The notes under the pieces: model-generated | What the model saw: only the letters and a program-made list of their open reading frames with translations | The model's database searches: none | What the model was told of the DNA's origin: nothing | Shown: positions 12,057 to 23,974 of the stretch, piece by piece | How positions within the stretch are numbered: position 1 is the first letter of the stretch | How the letters are laid out: each line of letters begins with the position of its first letter | DNA from: Blastomyces gilchristii SLH14081 | Taxonomy: Eukaryota > Ascomycota > Eurotiomycetes > Onygenales > Ajellomycetaceae | Length of the DNA: 64,000 bases | NCBI RefSeq assembly: GCF_000003855.2 | Contig: NW_003101681.1 | Span: 5,925,707-5,989,706 of the forward strand | Direction of reading: 5' to 3' | Position numbers and translations under genes: made by a program

Positions 12057-12562
12057 TAGACTGGCCGCCGGGACCATGAATTTCACATTTGGTCCCATTT
12101 GATCTGGTCTCATACATTTCTTGGCGTGAATCCCGCTGGGACTGGCTATCAAAAAAACATGTAAAGTGACTATATATCAGATCTTAAAATGAAACCATGA
12201 CTTGAAAAAAATGAGAAAGTGGTCCCATTTGGTCTCATTTAGTCCCATTCTTGGCATAAAGTTACTATTTTTAGACATTTTAAGGTTTTTTTTAGACTAT
12301 TTTTAATTTTTTAAAAAGTAACGCTTTTTGGTAACACTCAAATGAGATTTAAAGTCATTTAAAGCAATAAAAATAATTTAAATTGAGAAGTGGAAATCAT
12401 GGTCTCATTTGGAAAATGTGACAAGAGTAGACAGTAAGTCTCACTGGGACAGTATGGGACTACTATCTAATGTTAAAACCGTGTAATGGGATCAGTCGAA
12501 TTGGTAATGAGACTATCAAAAAATCTGGTCCTGGTCTCAGACACGGTTACACAGTCAGTCTA
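12057..12562. mobile_element. hAT-like MITE (506 bp) in Gypsy-C
   Basis: Non-coding element with short terminal inverted repeats TAGACTG at both ends and a perfect 8-bp target duplication TTCTTATC (12049-12056 and 12563-12570), the size typical of hAT transposons. Inside are many subterminal copies of a GGTCYCATTTGGTC-like word in both orientations, as in hAT transposase-binding ends. Its composition differs sharply from the host DNA: it retains CCGG, GGGAC and CpG sites, so it is younger or escaped mutation. No transposase ORF is present. The exact terminal two bases overlap the duplication, so a 10-bp duplication is the alternative reading. Confidence 0.8.
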
Positions 12563-12572
12563 TTCTTATCTA

Positions 12573-13256
12573 ACATCTCTGATATATAATAAGATAATCT
12601 CTACTAGTCATCTCATAGCTTGTAATCTCTTTCTCAGTATTTTTCAAATACTTAAGCAGTTCTTATAAATTCTCTGATAATGAATAATCTTCTTATTTAA
12701 TAAGATATTGAAGCTTGCTGTAATATATTCATTTATTCAATATTTTCTTCATAAGATATTTAATATCACTCTTAATCTCAATACTATCTGTTTTAATCTT
12801 TTTATAAGTAAGAATATATTTAGTTATCTTTGTGAAGCAGTTAACAATGATCAAAATTAAGTCATATTCTTTAACTCTTGTTGACTTTAATAGATTAACT
12901 ATGAAATTCATCAATAAATTCTGTCATAAGCTCTTTGAAATAGACAGTAATACTAACTCACTGTATTACTTATATCACGGAATCTTTATTCTTTAACAGA
13001 TATTGTAAGTCTTAACATACTCTTTGACATCTGTTCAGAGCTTATCTCAAATGTATTTATATTTTAGAAGCTTCTCAGTCTTCTCTAACTCAAAGTGCTC
13101 TGTATGAGAATTATTATAATAAATTCTTAATAACTTCTGATGCATTATTCTACTATAAGAGATAAAGACTGAATCATTCAGCAGTAGAAGTTCATATTCT
13201 TCTAGTTATCAGTGACTTCATTTCTTAGCAGCACTGCCCTGCTCAGAGTCTGTCTC
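12573..13256 (-). pseudogene. Gypsy-C integrase core remnant
   Basis: The minus-strand peptide at 12729-12914 (NFIVNLLKSTRVKEYDLI, then IVNCFTKITKYI) matches the first Asp region of Ty3/Gypsy integrase (D-F-I-x-x-L-P-x-S…D-R-F-T-K), with both Asp now Asn. It is cut upstream by Gypsy-D at 13256 and downstream by the MITE. Confidence 0.75.
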
Positions 13257-13513
13257 TGTAAGAATAAGTGCTCGCAGGCGATTATTCGGGTGTTTGCAGC
13301 TTGGCGTGATATGTACTGTTAACTACTAGAAGTGTTCGCGGTAGGAAGATAAATGTAGGGGTCAAATGTATCATAGCATTCAAGCTGAGTTGTGAATAGT
13401 ATTTGTGAATTCCAGTCTATATAGTTGTGTGTAGCCAAGGGCCGCTAGCCCTATTAGTTATGTGAGAGATAGGAATAGAGATAAAGAATCTGTGAGAAGT
13501 GAGATTTCTTACA
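13257..13513 (-). repeat. 3' LTR of Gypsy-D
   Basis: 257 bp, starting TGTAAGAATAAG and ending TTTCTTACA on the plus strand. It retains CpG islets (CTCGCAGGCG, TTCGCGGTAGG). Divergence from the partner is nearly all C/T or G/A, e.g. GATTACGCGAGAG in the partner against AGTTATGTGAGAG here. Confidence 0.93.
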
Positions 13514-13529
13514 TACTTCTTCCTCTCTA
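13514..13529 (-). other. Candidate polypurine tract of Gypsy-D
   Basis: The minus strand reads AGAGAGGAAGAAGTA immediately upstream of the 3' LTR. This is the expected place and composition for the plus-strand DNA primer of an LTR element and supports minus orientation. Confidence 0.65.
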
Positions 13530-15375
13530 AGGCTTTGTCTGTGAAGCCTTTCACTGAGTGACTTCATAGTCAGCTCAGCACTGCAGTGATACTCACTAAA
13601 AACTCTTCACATCTATAAAAAACCTCAGTGAGGAAAAATCCCTTGTTATCATGAAGAGAAAAGAGTCTGTCACTCAGTTCCTTATTCTGCAAGATTCTTT
13701 GTAACCTACAGATTCTTCTCTGACTATCACACAGATTCATCTCACATCTTTCATACAGAAGGGTTTCAGTTGACTCTCAATCATTTCTATAAAATTCTTG
13801 TGTGATTATTACACAGATTCATCTTACAGATAAATCACTCTCTGTGAGATCACTCTCATCAAAGAGAAACATTCATGAGTTAATCTTTCATTCATTCTTG
13901 TAAATCATTGCTCTTTGACACTGTAGAATTGTGAGGAATTTTTCATTCTTTCATTAACTCTGTAGAATTGTAGAATCAAGATGTCTGCAGTCTGTAATCA
14001 CTCTTTGTAGTCACATAGAAAGATTCAGATCTGTGATTCATAATCACTCTTATTTACTAGAGTGATCTGACTGTTCTGCAGAATCACTCACAGTGCAAGT
14101 AAATCTCTCTAGAGTAGTATAAATATCCCAGATCTGTCTGTGAAATCTCATCTTCTTTTTTCTTTTTCTGTAACAGCTTTCATTCTCACAAACTGTGAGT
14201 ATTTCTATTCATCCATGAAGTGTTTTCATTCAGATGACAGAGAGAGAGTGTTTCTGATAATATCTGCATGTTGATTCAAGAACTTCTCAAGAATAAAAAT
14301 TTTTTCAATTCCAACATCTTCATAAACAATGTCTGACTGCTGCTGAGCTTCTTGTGAGTGTCTCTGTGACTTCTCTGATTGCTTTTTATCAGCTGATGAA
14401 GCAGGGACACTGTCACTCACAACTGCACCTTCACTTCTTCCAGCCTCACCATCACACCTGATCTTCAGGTCAGCAGCTCACTTCATCTCTCTCTCAGGCC
14501 AGCTCCTGACTCTAAGCAGTGCAGTTCTCTTCTTTGCTGTAAGTCTTCTCACAAGTAATTTCTTACAGATTCTAGCTGACAGTTCTTGTGAAGCTTTCAG
14601 TGTTGTCAGTGTCTCCTACAGTTCTGCAGACCTATAATCATCTTCTCCCTGCCTGCACAATCTCTGACCAGGCATATGCAAATATGCCTAGGTTCTCTAT
14701 CAATGGTCCTCGCGCCGCGGCGCATTTCTGCAATCTCATTATCAATGGGAGATGAGTCCTCAGGTATCTGCAAAATCTGGATAATCAAGGCAATGTGAAT
14801 GTCATGAATTCATAACAAGAGTTGATCTGAACAGATGAGCTCTCTCTTCATGTCTTCATTGTTTTCAGGCTGAATACTCCAGCACAACTGAGAGAGCAGA
14901 CACAGCTTTGTGAGGGATATCTGATCACATATACAGATGATCAGTTTTCAAGACTCTGCTACAACTGCATGCACTCTGGTGTTCAGCTTCTCTGAAGTCT
15001 GTGCATTTCTGACAGTCTTTACATCAAATGTAATAATTGTCTGTATCACAGGTATAATACTCTCTGCTTCTTTAAAGAAAGAAATTGATAGTTATGAAGA
15101 GATTGAATATCACAGATATTGATGATATAAGTGTGAGTTTTCTTTATTTTTTCTTTATTAATCTCTAAATTGTATTCACAGCTCTATTTGTTTTCTTGTT
15201 TTTTAGCTTTAATAAGAACATGTTTTCTTCTTTTCTTGTATATACTGCAGACTGTTCATCTCAGTAGAAACTCATTATCTTGTAGACTAGAATTTGTAAA
15301 TGACAGTGTTAATATCTTTATTATAATCAGGTTCTTAGTGAAGACTATATCATTCTGACTTATCAGAATTCACAG
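13530..15375 (-). pseudogene. Gypsy-D region between chromodomain and 3' LTR, with ORF remnants of unknown function
   Basis: About 1.85 kb that a standard chromovirus does not have. The minus strand at 14226-14480 reads as an acidic, Gln/Ser-rich protein end (SDSVPASSADKKQSEKSQ, then SDIVYEDVGIEKIFILEKFL) that stops at 14226. A second minus-strand frame at 14606-14788 contains NEIAEMRRGARTIDREP and retains CpG, including the perfect palindrome GCGCCGCGGCGC at 14712-14723. I do not recognise either. It could be a third ORF, captured host sequence, or a structured 3' region. Confidence 0.5.
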
Positions 15376-15379
15376 TATG

Positions 15380-18300
15380 AAAGTCATGTCTCAGCTTCTG
15401 CAGATATCTTATCTACTCAGATAATTCTTAAGTGAACTTATTTATCTTATCAGAATATTCTTATCACTGAATCTTGAATCAGAGCTCATAATCTCACTTC
15501 TCTGAGTTAACAATCTCTTTAACCTGATATTCTCTTTCACTCTCTAGTGCTTTGCAGACAGAGTGATGAGTCACAGAATTCTCTTCTGAGAATTTCTTGT
15601 ATTCATGAAGTAAAGAGACATAAAAAACATTGTATATCTGTAACTCAGGTGACAGTTTCAATCTGTAGAACTGCAAGCTAACTTTCTTCATAATCTTACA
15701 AGGCCCTGTCTGTAAGAGATTCAGCTTCTTACTAGATCTTTATATGATGATGTTTTCTAGACTCAGTCAGACTCTATCATCTTTCTTGAAACTCTTTACA
15801 ATATGCTTAGAGTCATAGTATCTCTTCTGATACTCTTGAGCCTTTCTCAAGAATTCGCGGGCTTTCTCCTGAATCTCCTGAATTCTCTCAGCCTGTTCAT
15901 AAGCATCACTACACTCTATAGTGTACTCTTGCAGGTTCATCAAGATTATCTGTGAATGAGTCTCAGTGAGCATCTCAAAGAAGATTTTATCTGTGCTGAT
16001 ATGTTTTAAGTTGTTGTATATAAACTCTGTGAGTGATAATCAATGCATTCAGTCATTCTGATTGTAATTAACAAAGCACTGCAGATACTGTTTCAATATA
16101 CTTATCAGATATTCTATCTGATCATCTGTCTGTTGATGAAAAGTCATGCTTAGATCTTGTGAGATCTTCAGTATAGTTATCAGATCAGATCAGAACTCTT
16201 CTGCAAAGATTGATTCTCTGTCTGAGATAATATTCACAGATAATTCATACAACTGAATCACATTGCAGATGAAGATGTGAGTTAAATCCTTTGACTTCAA
16301 GTTCTTGTGAATGAGTATAAAGTGTGTCATCTTAATGAAGTGATTCACTATCACCAGCATACTGTCAAAGCAGACATTATATATGTTCTTGCTTTCAGAG
16401 AGGCTCATAAGGACATTCATTCCTAGCTGTTCTCAAGGTTTCTGTGAGATGAGTAGAGAAGTGAGTTCTTCATATAATCTGAACCACACTACCCGCGAAT
16501 CCTGATAAACAGTATAAGAATTCACTATCTTCTTCACAAGTTCTTGTATCTTCAGTCAGAAGTATTTTCTTATAAGCAACTCATGAGTTCTAGTGTCTAT
16601 AAAATGACCTGTTAGAGAAGAGTCATAATATCTTTTGATGAGTTCTACACATAGAAACTCATTCACAGGCACATAAATCCAGCTCTCTCTTCACAAGAGA
16701 TTATTTAAGTTTCTTCAATTCTTTATTTCTGCAGGATTGATCTCTGTCATGAGCAGTTTCTGAATATGCTGAGTATATTTATTCTTCAGTTACAGTTCAG
16801 ACAATCTGAATAGAAGATCTTGTGAAGACTTATACTCTGTTTTTCCTTACATCAGGTCTTCTGCAGTGCTTCTTAAAGTCTGCAAACTCTTCAGATTATA
16901 GATACTCTCTTCAAGAATTCTTGCAGAGATTCTCAGAGTGTTAACTCTCAGTGTCATAGAGAGTAGTTATACAGGCTTCTTCTCTCTCTTCTCTCTCTTC
17001 TCTTATGAGAGATTAAGAGACTCTTCAGTCAATCTCTTCATAACACTCAGTCTGAGCATTCTATGAAGCTTTTCTATCTTCTCTAGTCTCTCTGTATCTA
17101 TCACTCTGGTCTTCTTAACATAGTCTGATCTGTGAGAGAGTCTGTCTGCTGAGTTCTTAGTTCCCTTGATATATTCTATCTTAAATCAGAACTCACTCAG
17201 TCTCTGAGCTCAGTGAATCTGCTGTTATGAGAGTTTCTTGATTGAAGTAAACTGTTATAAGCTGTTATAATCAGTTCTAATAGTAATCACTGTTGCAAGG
17301 CTCTTGAAGTAGTGATATCAGTGATGAAAGAATTTCACTATTATAAGAAGCTTCTGATTATGAATGTCATAGTTGATCTCTGCAGATTGCATCTTCTGTG
17401 AGAAAAAGGCCACTGAAACTCAGTTCTCATTTAACTGTAGTTATGAGACTATTTCTGAAATTGCAAAGAAGAAGGTATCTGTCTTCAATCTGATTAAGAG
17501 TAAGAAATCAAAGTGAAATAGTATCACTGCATCTGTGAATATCTGTTTCAATCTTACAAAGACTCTGTGAGCTTCTGAAATAAGAAAGTTCTCACAGTTC
17601 TCTCTTCTCAACAATCTTTCCATTCTCTATTTGTAGAATGACTTCTTCTTATTTTCACTCTTCAGTATGTCTGTAAGGGCCAAGAAGATTCTCATAAACA
17701 CAAAGATAAATTATCTATAGAAATTCACAAAGCTCAGAAAGATCTGAATCTCATGAATACTAGTTAGCTTCAGTCATGATAGAATAGTCTCAATCTGTGA
17801 AGATTTCATCTGAATATCATCTGCAGTGATTATATATTCTAGGAAATTAATTCAGCAGACACTGAAGTTGCACTTTACAAGCTTAATATACAGTCCTGTC
17901 TCATCTAAGGCCTTCAACACACTTTGCACATGCTCAGTGTGTTCTTCCTTCTTCATAGAGTACATCACCACATCATTCAGATATATTATCACAAAGACAT
18001 TCAGATATACACAAAGTATTTTATTGATGAAAGACTGAAATGCTGTGAGAGTATTAGTCAGACTAAAAGACATCACTAGATATTCAAACAATCTCAGTGC
18101 AGTTCTAAAGACAGTCTTTCATTCATTCTCAGACTGTATTCACAGTCATGTATATATATTGATCACATTCAGTTGTATAAATATAACAGCTTCTGTGAGA
18201 CAGTTGATCACATTCTCAATCAGAGACAGAGAGTAGCAGCTCTTTGTTATCTTGGAGTTCAGATCACAATAGTCTATACACAATCTGAGATCTTCATTCT

Positions 18301-18990
18301 TCTTCTTCACAAATATCACAGAGGCTCTCACAGAGGCCTGTGAAGATTGAATAAAGTCATTCTTCAGATTCTTCTTCACATAGGTCTGTAAGATCTCTGT
18401 CTCATGATAAGAGAGCTTATAGATTGATTCTCAGAAGAGTTTCTGTTCTTCTATCAAATCTATTATCAGATTCTTCTCACAGTGAGAAGAAAGCTCAGCT
18501 ATCTTAACTGGGCTGAACATCTCTGTGAGATCTCAGTATTTCTCTGATATCTGAAGCTCAGTTTTCATGATCACAAGGTTCTCAGACACTCACAAAGTCA
18601 TTACATAGATGAGCTTGTCTCCTCTAATTAACTCTGCAGCATCAACTGCTTCTATCTCTGTGAGTGAGTCTGTCAACACTAATTGAAAGTATAAACCTGA
18701 CTCACAGACAGCTATGTGTGAATTATGTCTTTAAAGTCATGTAAGTCTCAAATACATGTTATCTATGATATCTATGATAATCACAGTTTCTGTAAATCTT
18801 CTCCAGGTTTCAGAGAGATCTTGCAATTCAAAGATGACTCTTATAAGTCTCTCAGTCCTCAGATCTGAGTTCTCACACTCTGCTTATTATAAGAGCAGAT
18901 TCTCAGTCTTCATCTTTCAGCTCATTCACTCTGTGAGCTTTAGAGATATCACAGTGACCTGAGATCCTGAGTTCACTAATGCTTCTCATA
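15380..18990 (-). pseudogene. Gypsy-D pol remnant (PR, RT, RNase H, integrase, chromodomain)
   Basis: Minus strand. The protease active site near 18960-18975 reads ALVNSGSQVTVIS (Asp of DSG now Asn). RT is at 17850-18400, with LCIDYCDLN and VIIYLNDVVMYS (first Asp of YLDD now Asn). RNase H is at about 17100-17620. The integrase core is at 16190-16420, with MLVIVNHFIKMTHFI and ELSVNIISDRESIFAEEF. The integrase C-terminus is at 15767-15973 (YDSKH…FKKDDRV) and a GPY/F-like segment is at about 15590-15691 (LQIYNVFYVSLLHEY). The chromodomain is at about 15380-15530, starting EREYQVKEIVNSEK, with aromatic-cage Trp codons mutated to stops. Confidence 0.88.
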
Positions 18991-20212
18991 CTTGTGAGAC
19001 AGCAGTATTACAGTGCAGTCTCTTCTTATAAGTAAGCATTTTCATTGAGAGAGCAACAGATTCAGATGTCAGCTTCAAGACCCTTAAGAAGGCTGTTACT
19101 GACTCTGTTCACAACTTCTCAAATTTCTATTTTGATTTATCTAGACAGTTTGCGCGGAGATGTCCTGATTTAGAACAGATGAAGCAGAGTTTCTTTTTCT
19201 TAGTCTCTCTGTTATACACTCTGTTTACAGAAGCTTGTGAAACTCTCTCTCTCTGCTTAGCAGTCAGACATGAATCTCTCTGTATCTTGTCATCTTTTTC
19301 TGATAAACCTGTCCTCTGTTGTTCTGATTCTCACAGAGCTGATTAATAATTCACTCTCTGCAGATCTGTGACTCTCACAGTGATCTGTAAGTGATGAATG
19401 AGAGTCATCAGTTTCTTCAGAGTCAAGAACTTAGAGCCTTGCTCAATGAGCTTGTTCTGCATGTCTTTATTCAGTCTCTTCATAAATATCATTATTCAGA
19501 TCTTGTTTCAGGGCCCTGTTTTCACAGATCTCAATTCATATCATAATTTCATAAAGTGCTGTAAGTAGTCTTCATCAGATTTCTCATCTCTTTTTCTAAT
19601 ATTAATGATCACAGTTCAGATGTTCTCTGTTCAGCTCACAGAGTCTCTCAACTTGTTCTCTAGATAGGTCTTGAGAACAGATCATCAGAATCTCTTATAA
19701 TCATTCTCTAGATAATTCAGCCAGTTCTTGACTTCAGTGTAATAGAGGCCTGTCATTGCATAGGTGACAGCTTCTTCATCTTTCATATCACACAGCCGGG
19801 CTTGTGAGTCAATTTCAAATGCAAACTCATAAAAGCTTTTATAGATTGTGATTTGATAGATGGCCTTAAGTGATTGTAACTTGAGAAAGTTTCTTTTCAG
19901 TTTGCAGGTGTCTCTGAAGATCATGTCTAGAGACTTAGTTTAAGAGTGTTTGCAGGCAGCAAGCATTCCTTGTAGAAAAATAGCTTAATCTCATAAGAGA
20001 TGCTCAAGAATGTTCTTCACTGAGATTAGTTCATTCATGAGTTCAGAGAGTTCCTCTGTCACAGATGCAGAGAATGATGTCCCATGAGTGATTGATAAGT
20101 CCTCTGAAACTTCTTTCACAGGGGTTATTCATGGTTTGAGTGGCTGCTTCTGAGTGCCTGCAGTAGGGTTTGCAGGGGTTGAAGCATGTGAGTTTCTAGT
20201 TCTTTCAGTCAT
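18991..20212 (-). pseudogene. Gypsy-D gag remnant with intact CCHC zinc knuckle
   Basis: The start ATG at 20212-20210 gives MTERTRNSHASTPANPTAGT. The central Gag region at 19685-19924 reads as a typical helical retrotransposon Gag segment (ETEVKNWL-like YYTEVKNWLNYLENDY). The nucleic-acid-binding knuckle at about 19145-19189 is complete: CFICSKSGHLRANC (C-x2-C-x4-H-x4-C). Several stops (TGA at Trp, TAG/TAA at Gln) interrupt the frame. Gag would coat the RNA in cytoplasmic particles if intact. Confidence 0.85.
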
Positions 20213-20244
20213 AACAGGCAGTTGCTGACTGACTGAGCTTGAAA

Positions 20245-20501
20245 TATAAGAATAAGTGCTCGCAGGCAATTATTCAGGTGTTTGCAGCTTGATGTGATAT
20301 GTACTGTTAACTACTAGAAGTGTTCACAGTAGAAAGATAAATGTAGGGATCAAATGTATCATAGCATTCAAGCTGAGTTGTGAATAGTATTCGCGAATTC
20401 CAGTCTATATAGTTGTGTGTAGCCAAGGGCCGCTAGCCCTATTGATTACGCGAGAGATAGGAATAGAGGTAAAGGATCCGCGAGGAGCGGGATTTCTTAC
20501 A
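20245..20501 (-). repeat. 5' LTR of Gypsy-D
   Basis: 257 bp. The inner terminus has mutated to TATAAG from TGTAAG. The outer half is CpG-rich (GATTACGCGAG, GATCCGCGAGGAGCGGG), better preserved than the 3' LTR. Confidence 0.93.
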
Positions 20502-20506
20502 GTCTC

Positions 20507-23500
20507 TTTTAAGTTTAAACTGAATTCTTTCTTCTTCAACTTCTGAATTCAAGCTGCAGTAGAGATATTTCTCTTCTATAACTTATTAATGAATTTCTAA
20601 AGTAGTTAGATTGAAAGATTGTAGACTGTTTTGTTCTTTATTAATTCAATAATAGTAAGATATGATATGAGAAGCTCATGATCTTCAGTGTCAGTTCTCT
20701 GTGAGAATTCAGGTTTTCTTTCATCTTCTATACTGAGTCACACAGCTATCTTATCAGCACTGTTTCTAAGCTTCAGAGAATCTCAACTCTCTGCAGTCAG
20801 CTTCTTCTGCAGTAATGATAGAGATTCTTTTACAGAATTCTTCTCTATATTAATAATATTATAATCAGATTATCTAGATAGTATATTGACAGAATTAAGC
20901 TGATCTTAATAATATCAGATATAGAAATCATAGTTCAAAAGCAGCTTCACTTATCTGACTTGATGTTCTGTCAAGCTCTTTATTGTCAAGAAGTAACACA
21001 GATTTGTATAATTAATGAGAACTTGCACTGAGTACTTACTACTCTGAAGATAATGTTATCAGATCTTAAAGAATTTAATAATTACTAACATCTCTTAATC
21101 ATGAGTATTATATCTTCTCTGTATGAGTAATAACTTCTTGAAGAAGAAGATTACTGATCTTTATTTACAGTGTCTTATAGACTCTGTGAAAAAGTCTTCT
21201 CTTACAGACATTCTATTGTCTGTATTCTCAGAGATGATTATTCTCTAATTCTTTCAATGTTGAAAGGTCTTCAGTGTCAACTGTGAATAGATTTCACAGA
21301 TCTCATTTCTGAATACATCAGTCTCACACTGACTGAATAAATCAGGGTTAAAATGATTCAGTATTGTAATATCTATAAAAGCTTGTTTCAATTCTATAAA
21401 TATCTGTATAGTGTCTTGAGTAAGAGTAAACAGTTCTATTTTCCTGTCTTTCACACTTTTCTTTAACAGATCTGTAAGAAGAGCAGTAATCTATTAATAT
21501 GTATAGATGAATTATCTGTAGAAATTTATAAATTATAGAAATATCTGCATCTCATGATATATCTACAGTGTCAGTCAGTTCTTAATAACAGAGACTTAGC
21601 TTCTGTTCATTGAAATGCTGTTTATCTTAATAATATAATCTAAGAAATCAATCTCCTGCATGTAGAATGAGTATTTTCAGTATTTGTATAAAGTTGATAC
21701 TGTCTTAAGTGACTCAACACTTCTCAAACATGAGTATCATATTCTTTCTCTGTCTTTGAGAAGATTAGAATATTGTTCAGATATACTATATAGAAGATAT
21801 TGACAAGGCTCTGCAGTGTCTCATTTATATAGGTCTGAAAGATGACTGAAGTATTACAAAGATTAAAAGATAAAACAAGATATTCAAAATTGCTGTACTT
21901 AGTATAAAAAGCTGTTTTTCAAATGTCATCTTCATTTACTCTGATTCTATGATAGATATTCTGTATATCAATCTTTGAGAACATCTTTACTTCAGATAAT
22001 CAATTGATCATCTCATCAATTAACAGTAATAAATAGTAATTCTTAACTGTCATCTTATTAAGACCTCTGTAGTTCATGTATAGATATAGTCTACTATTCT
22101 TCTTGAGTACAAAGAGTATAGACATTTCTGCTGAACTCTTTGATAAGTGTATTCAGTTCTTTGATTGCACTTTCTCAAGATATTTATACAGAATATTCAA
22201 TTTCTTTATAGATAAGTTATAAAGAGATCTGTACCAGTGCTGTTGCACTGTCTTCAAGATAAATCTTATATTATATCTTAATATCAGAAAACTTCACTGC
22301 TTTCTTTTCTGAAAAGATATTCTTATAATCTGTAAAGAGATATTATATTTATCTATCTTTAATAACAGATACTACTGCTAATCTTGCAGTGAGAGTGATG
22401 ACTTCTTTATCTATTCTCAAGTCTCAGTCATTTACTACACAGTATATTAACTCTATCTTTTTCTCAAGATTCTTTCAATGAAACTCTTCAGATTTCTCTA
22501 TTACTGTCTCTTTATCAGTGAGATGATACTGTCACATCTGAATAACTCAGTCAATAAGAGAATTGTTTTCTCTCAATTATGAAAGATTTAGAATAATGTT
22601 CTTATCTATAATATTAACTGTATAGAGAAGTAGACTGCTCTTCTTAAAGATTTCTTCTAAGTCTGTGATCACACACTTTACTTGAATTATGTTAAAATAA
22701 TGATACTTTATTTCATCAGTAAATTTCATGTAATCTGACAGATCTATCTTCTTTCAATACTTTATCAAAGAAAAGAAATAGAATATGAAGTTAGTATCTA
22801 TCTCAGAGTTAAGTAGACATCTCACTAGTATCTCTTCATTCAGAGTATATATTATGATTGTAACATGAACTTGAAGATGTGAGAATTTTTAATTCTTCAT
22901 TTCTTTCTCTTCTTTATCTTTCACAGATACATTTATCAGAAGAGAAGTTAACTTTGAGAAGATGTTTTCTCAGTTTCTTCTCTTCTTCAGCTTCTTATAA
23001 TTACTAGTATAGTGATTATCAGCTCTGCAGTTGAAATAGAGATCTTTATCAAATCTTTTTTAATGTTTCTTTACAGTGAGTGAAGAATCAGAATACTTAG
23101 AATTCTTCTTTACTTTCTCTGCACTGAAGCTGTTACAGTGCTGTTTAAATCTTATTATTAATTACTTAGAAGAGGTCTTATTAATCTTTTTCTTGGAGAA
23201 TTGATTATTCAAACAGATTCAGAAAGCCAGGTTGATAAGCTCAGTATAATTGATTAATAAACTCTAATACTGTGATATTATTATTCACACCTTGTGAGTC
23301 AGCTTTATAAGATAAAGCTGTGTTTGTAATTGATTCAAATCATCAGTTAATTTCTCTTAATATTCTTCAAATCTTGCATTGAAATCAGAAGAATTCTCAT
23401 TATCTTGTTAATATAATAAGTTGAACCACTGTGCTGCTGTGAAGCTGTGATTATAATAATCTTTAATTTAATTCAGTAGAAAGTCTTTGAATTCTTCTCA

Positions 23501-23974
23501 AGTCATAATAGTATTAGTACACTTAAGCTTTCTCTTCTTGATAACTCAAGTAATTACAGAGATGCTCTTAAGAAGATTGACAGTATATATTACTTATATC
23601 TTATAAGTATTATACTGACTCAGATTAAGGCAGAATTTTCATTCAAGAGTACAGATAAAGCTGTGAAATTCAGATAATATGTTTTTCTTATATCTCAGAG
23701 AATCTTTGATCTTAATCTCTCTATCTTCATAATAGATATAGATGTGTAGAGGCTGTGATAGTGATAGAGCAGTTGAAGAGCTTATGTTAAAATATGCAGT
23801 GAGTTCAGAAATCTCAGATTTCTGCTAAGATAGAGATGTATACACTCTAGAAGATGATGTGAAGTTTTTCTCAGAGAGTGAGATCAGATCAGTCTCAGTG
23901 TGAGTATATGAGATTATATCAGTCTATTAGAGCTCAACTGATTCAAACTTATAATCAGATTAAGTGATTCAAAT
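20507..23974 (-). pseudogene. Gypsy-C gag-pol remnant (gag to RNase H)
   Basis: Minus strand. Gag is at about 23150-23930. A zinc knuckle with two Cys lost lies near 23000-23050 (FNCRADNHYTSNY). The protease region is near 22780-22860 and RT at about 21560-22300. The RT-RNase H connection at 21254-21454 (FIELKQAFIDITILNHFNP…CETDVF) matches the conserved F-x-x-L-K-x-A-F…E-T-D-A pattern, with Ala lost. Decay is heavy, with many TAA and TGA stops. Gypsy-D interrupts the frame downstream of RNase H. Confidence 0.75.

Larger units (their letters stand above)
13257..20501 (-). mobile_element. Gypsy-D, complete chromodomain Ty3/Gypsy retrotransposon (chromovirus)
   Basis: 7,245 bp with two 257-bp LTRs (13257-13513 and 20245-20501) and the target duplication GTCTC (13252-13256 and 20502-20506). 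It reads on the minus strand: gag from 20212, CCHC knuckle, protease, RT, RNase H, integrase, GPY/F-like and chromodomain, ending near 15380. A further ~1.85 kb follows before a purine-rich tract next to the 3' LTR. It is the least decayed LTR element here: TGTs of the zinc knuckle and many Gly codons survive, though stops interrupt all frames. It is inserted in Gypsy-C between RNase H and integrase. Confidence 0.94.
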
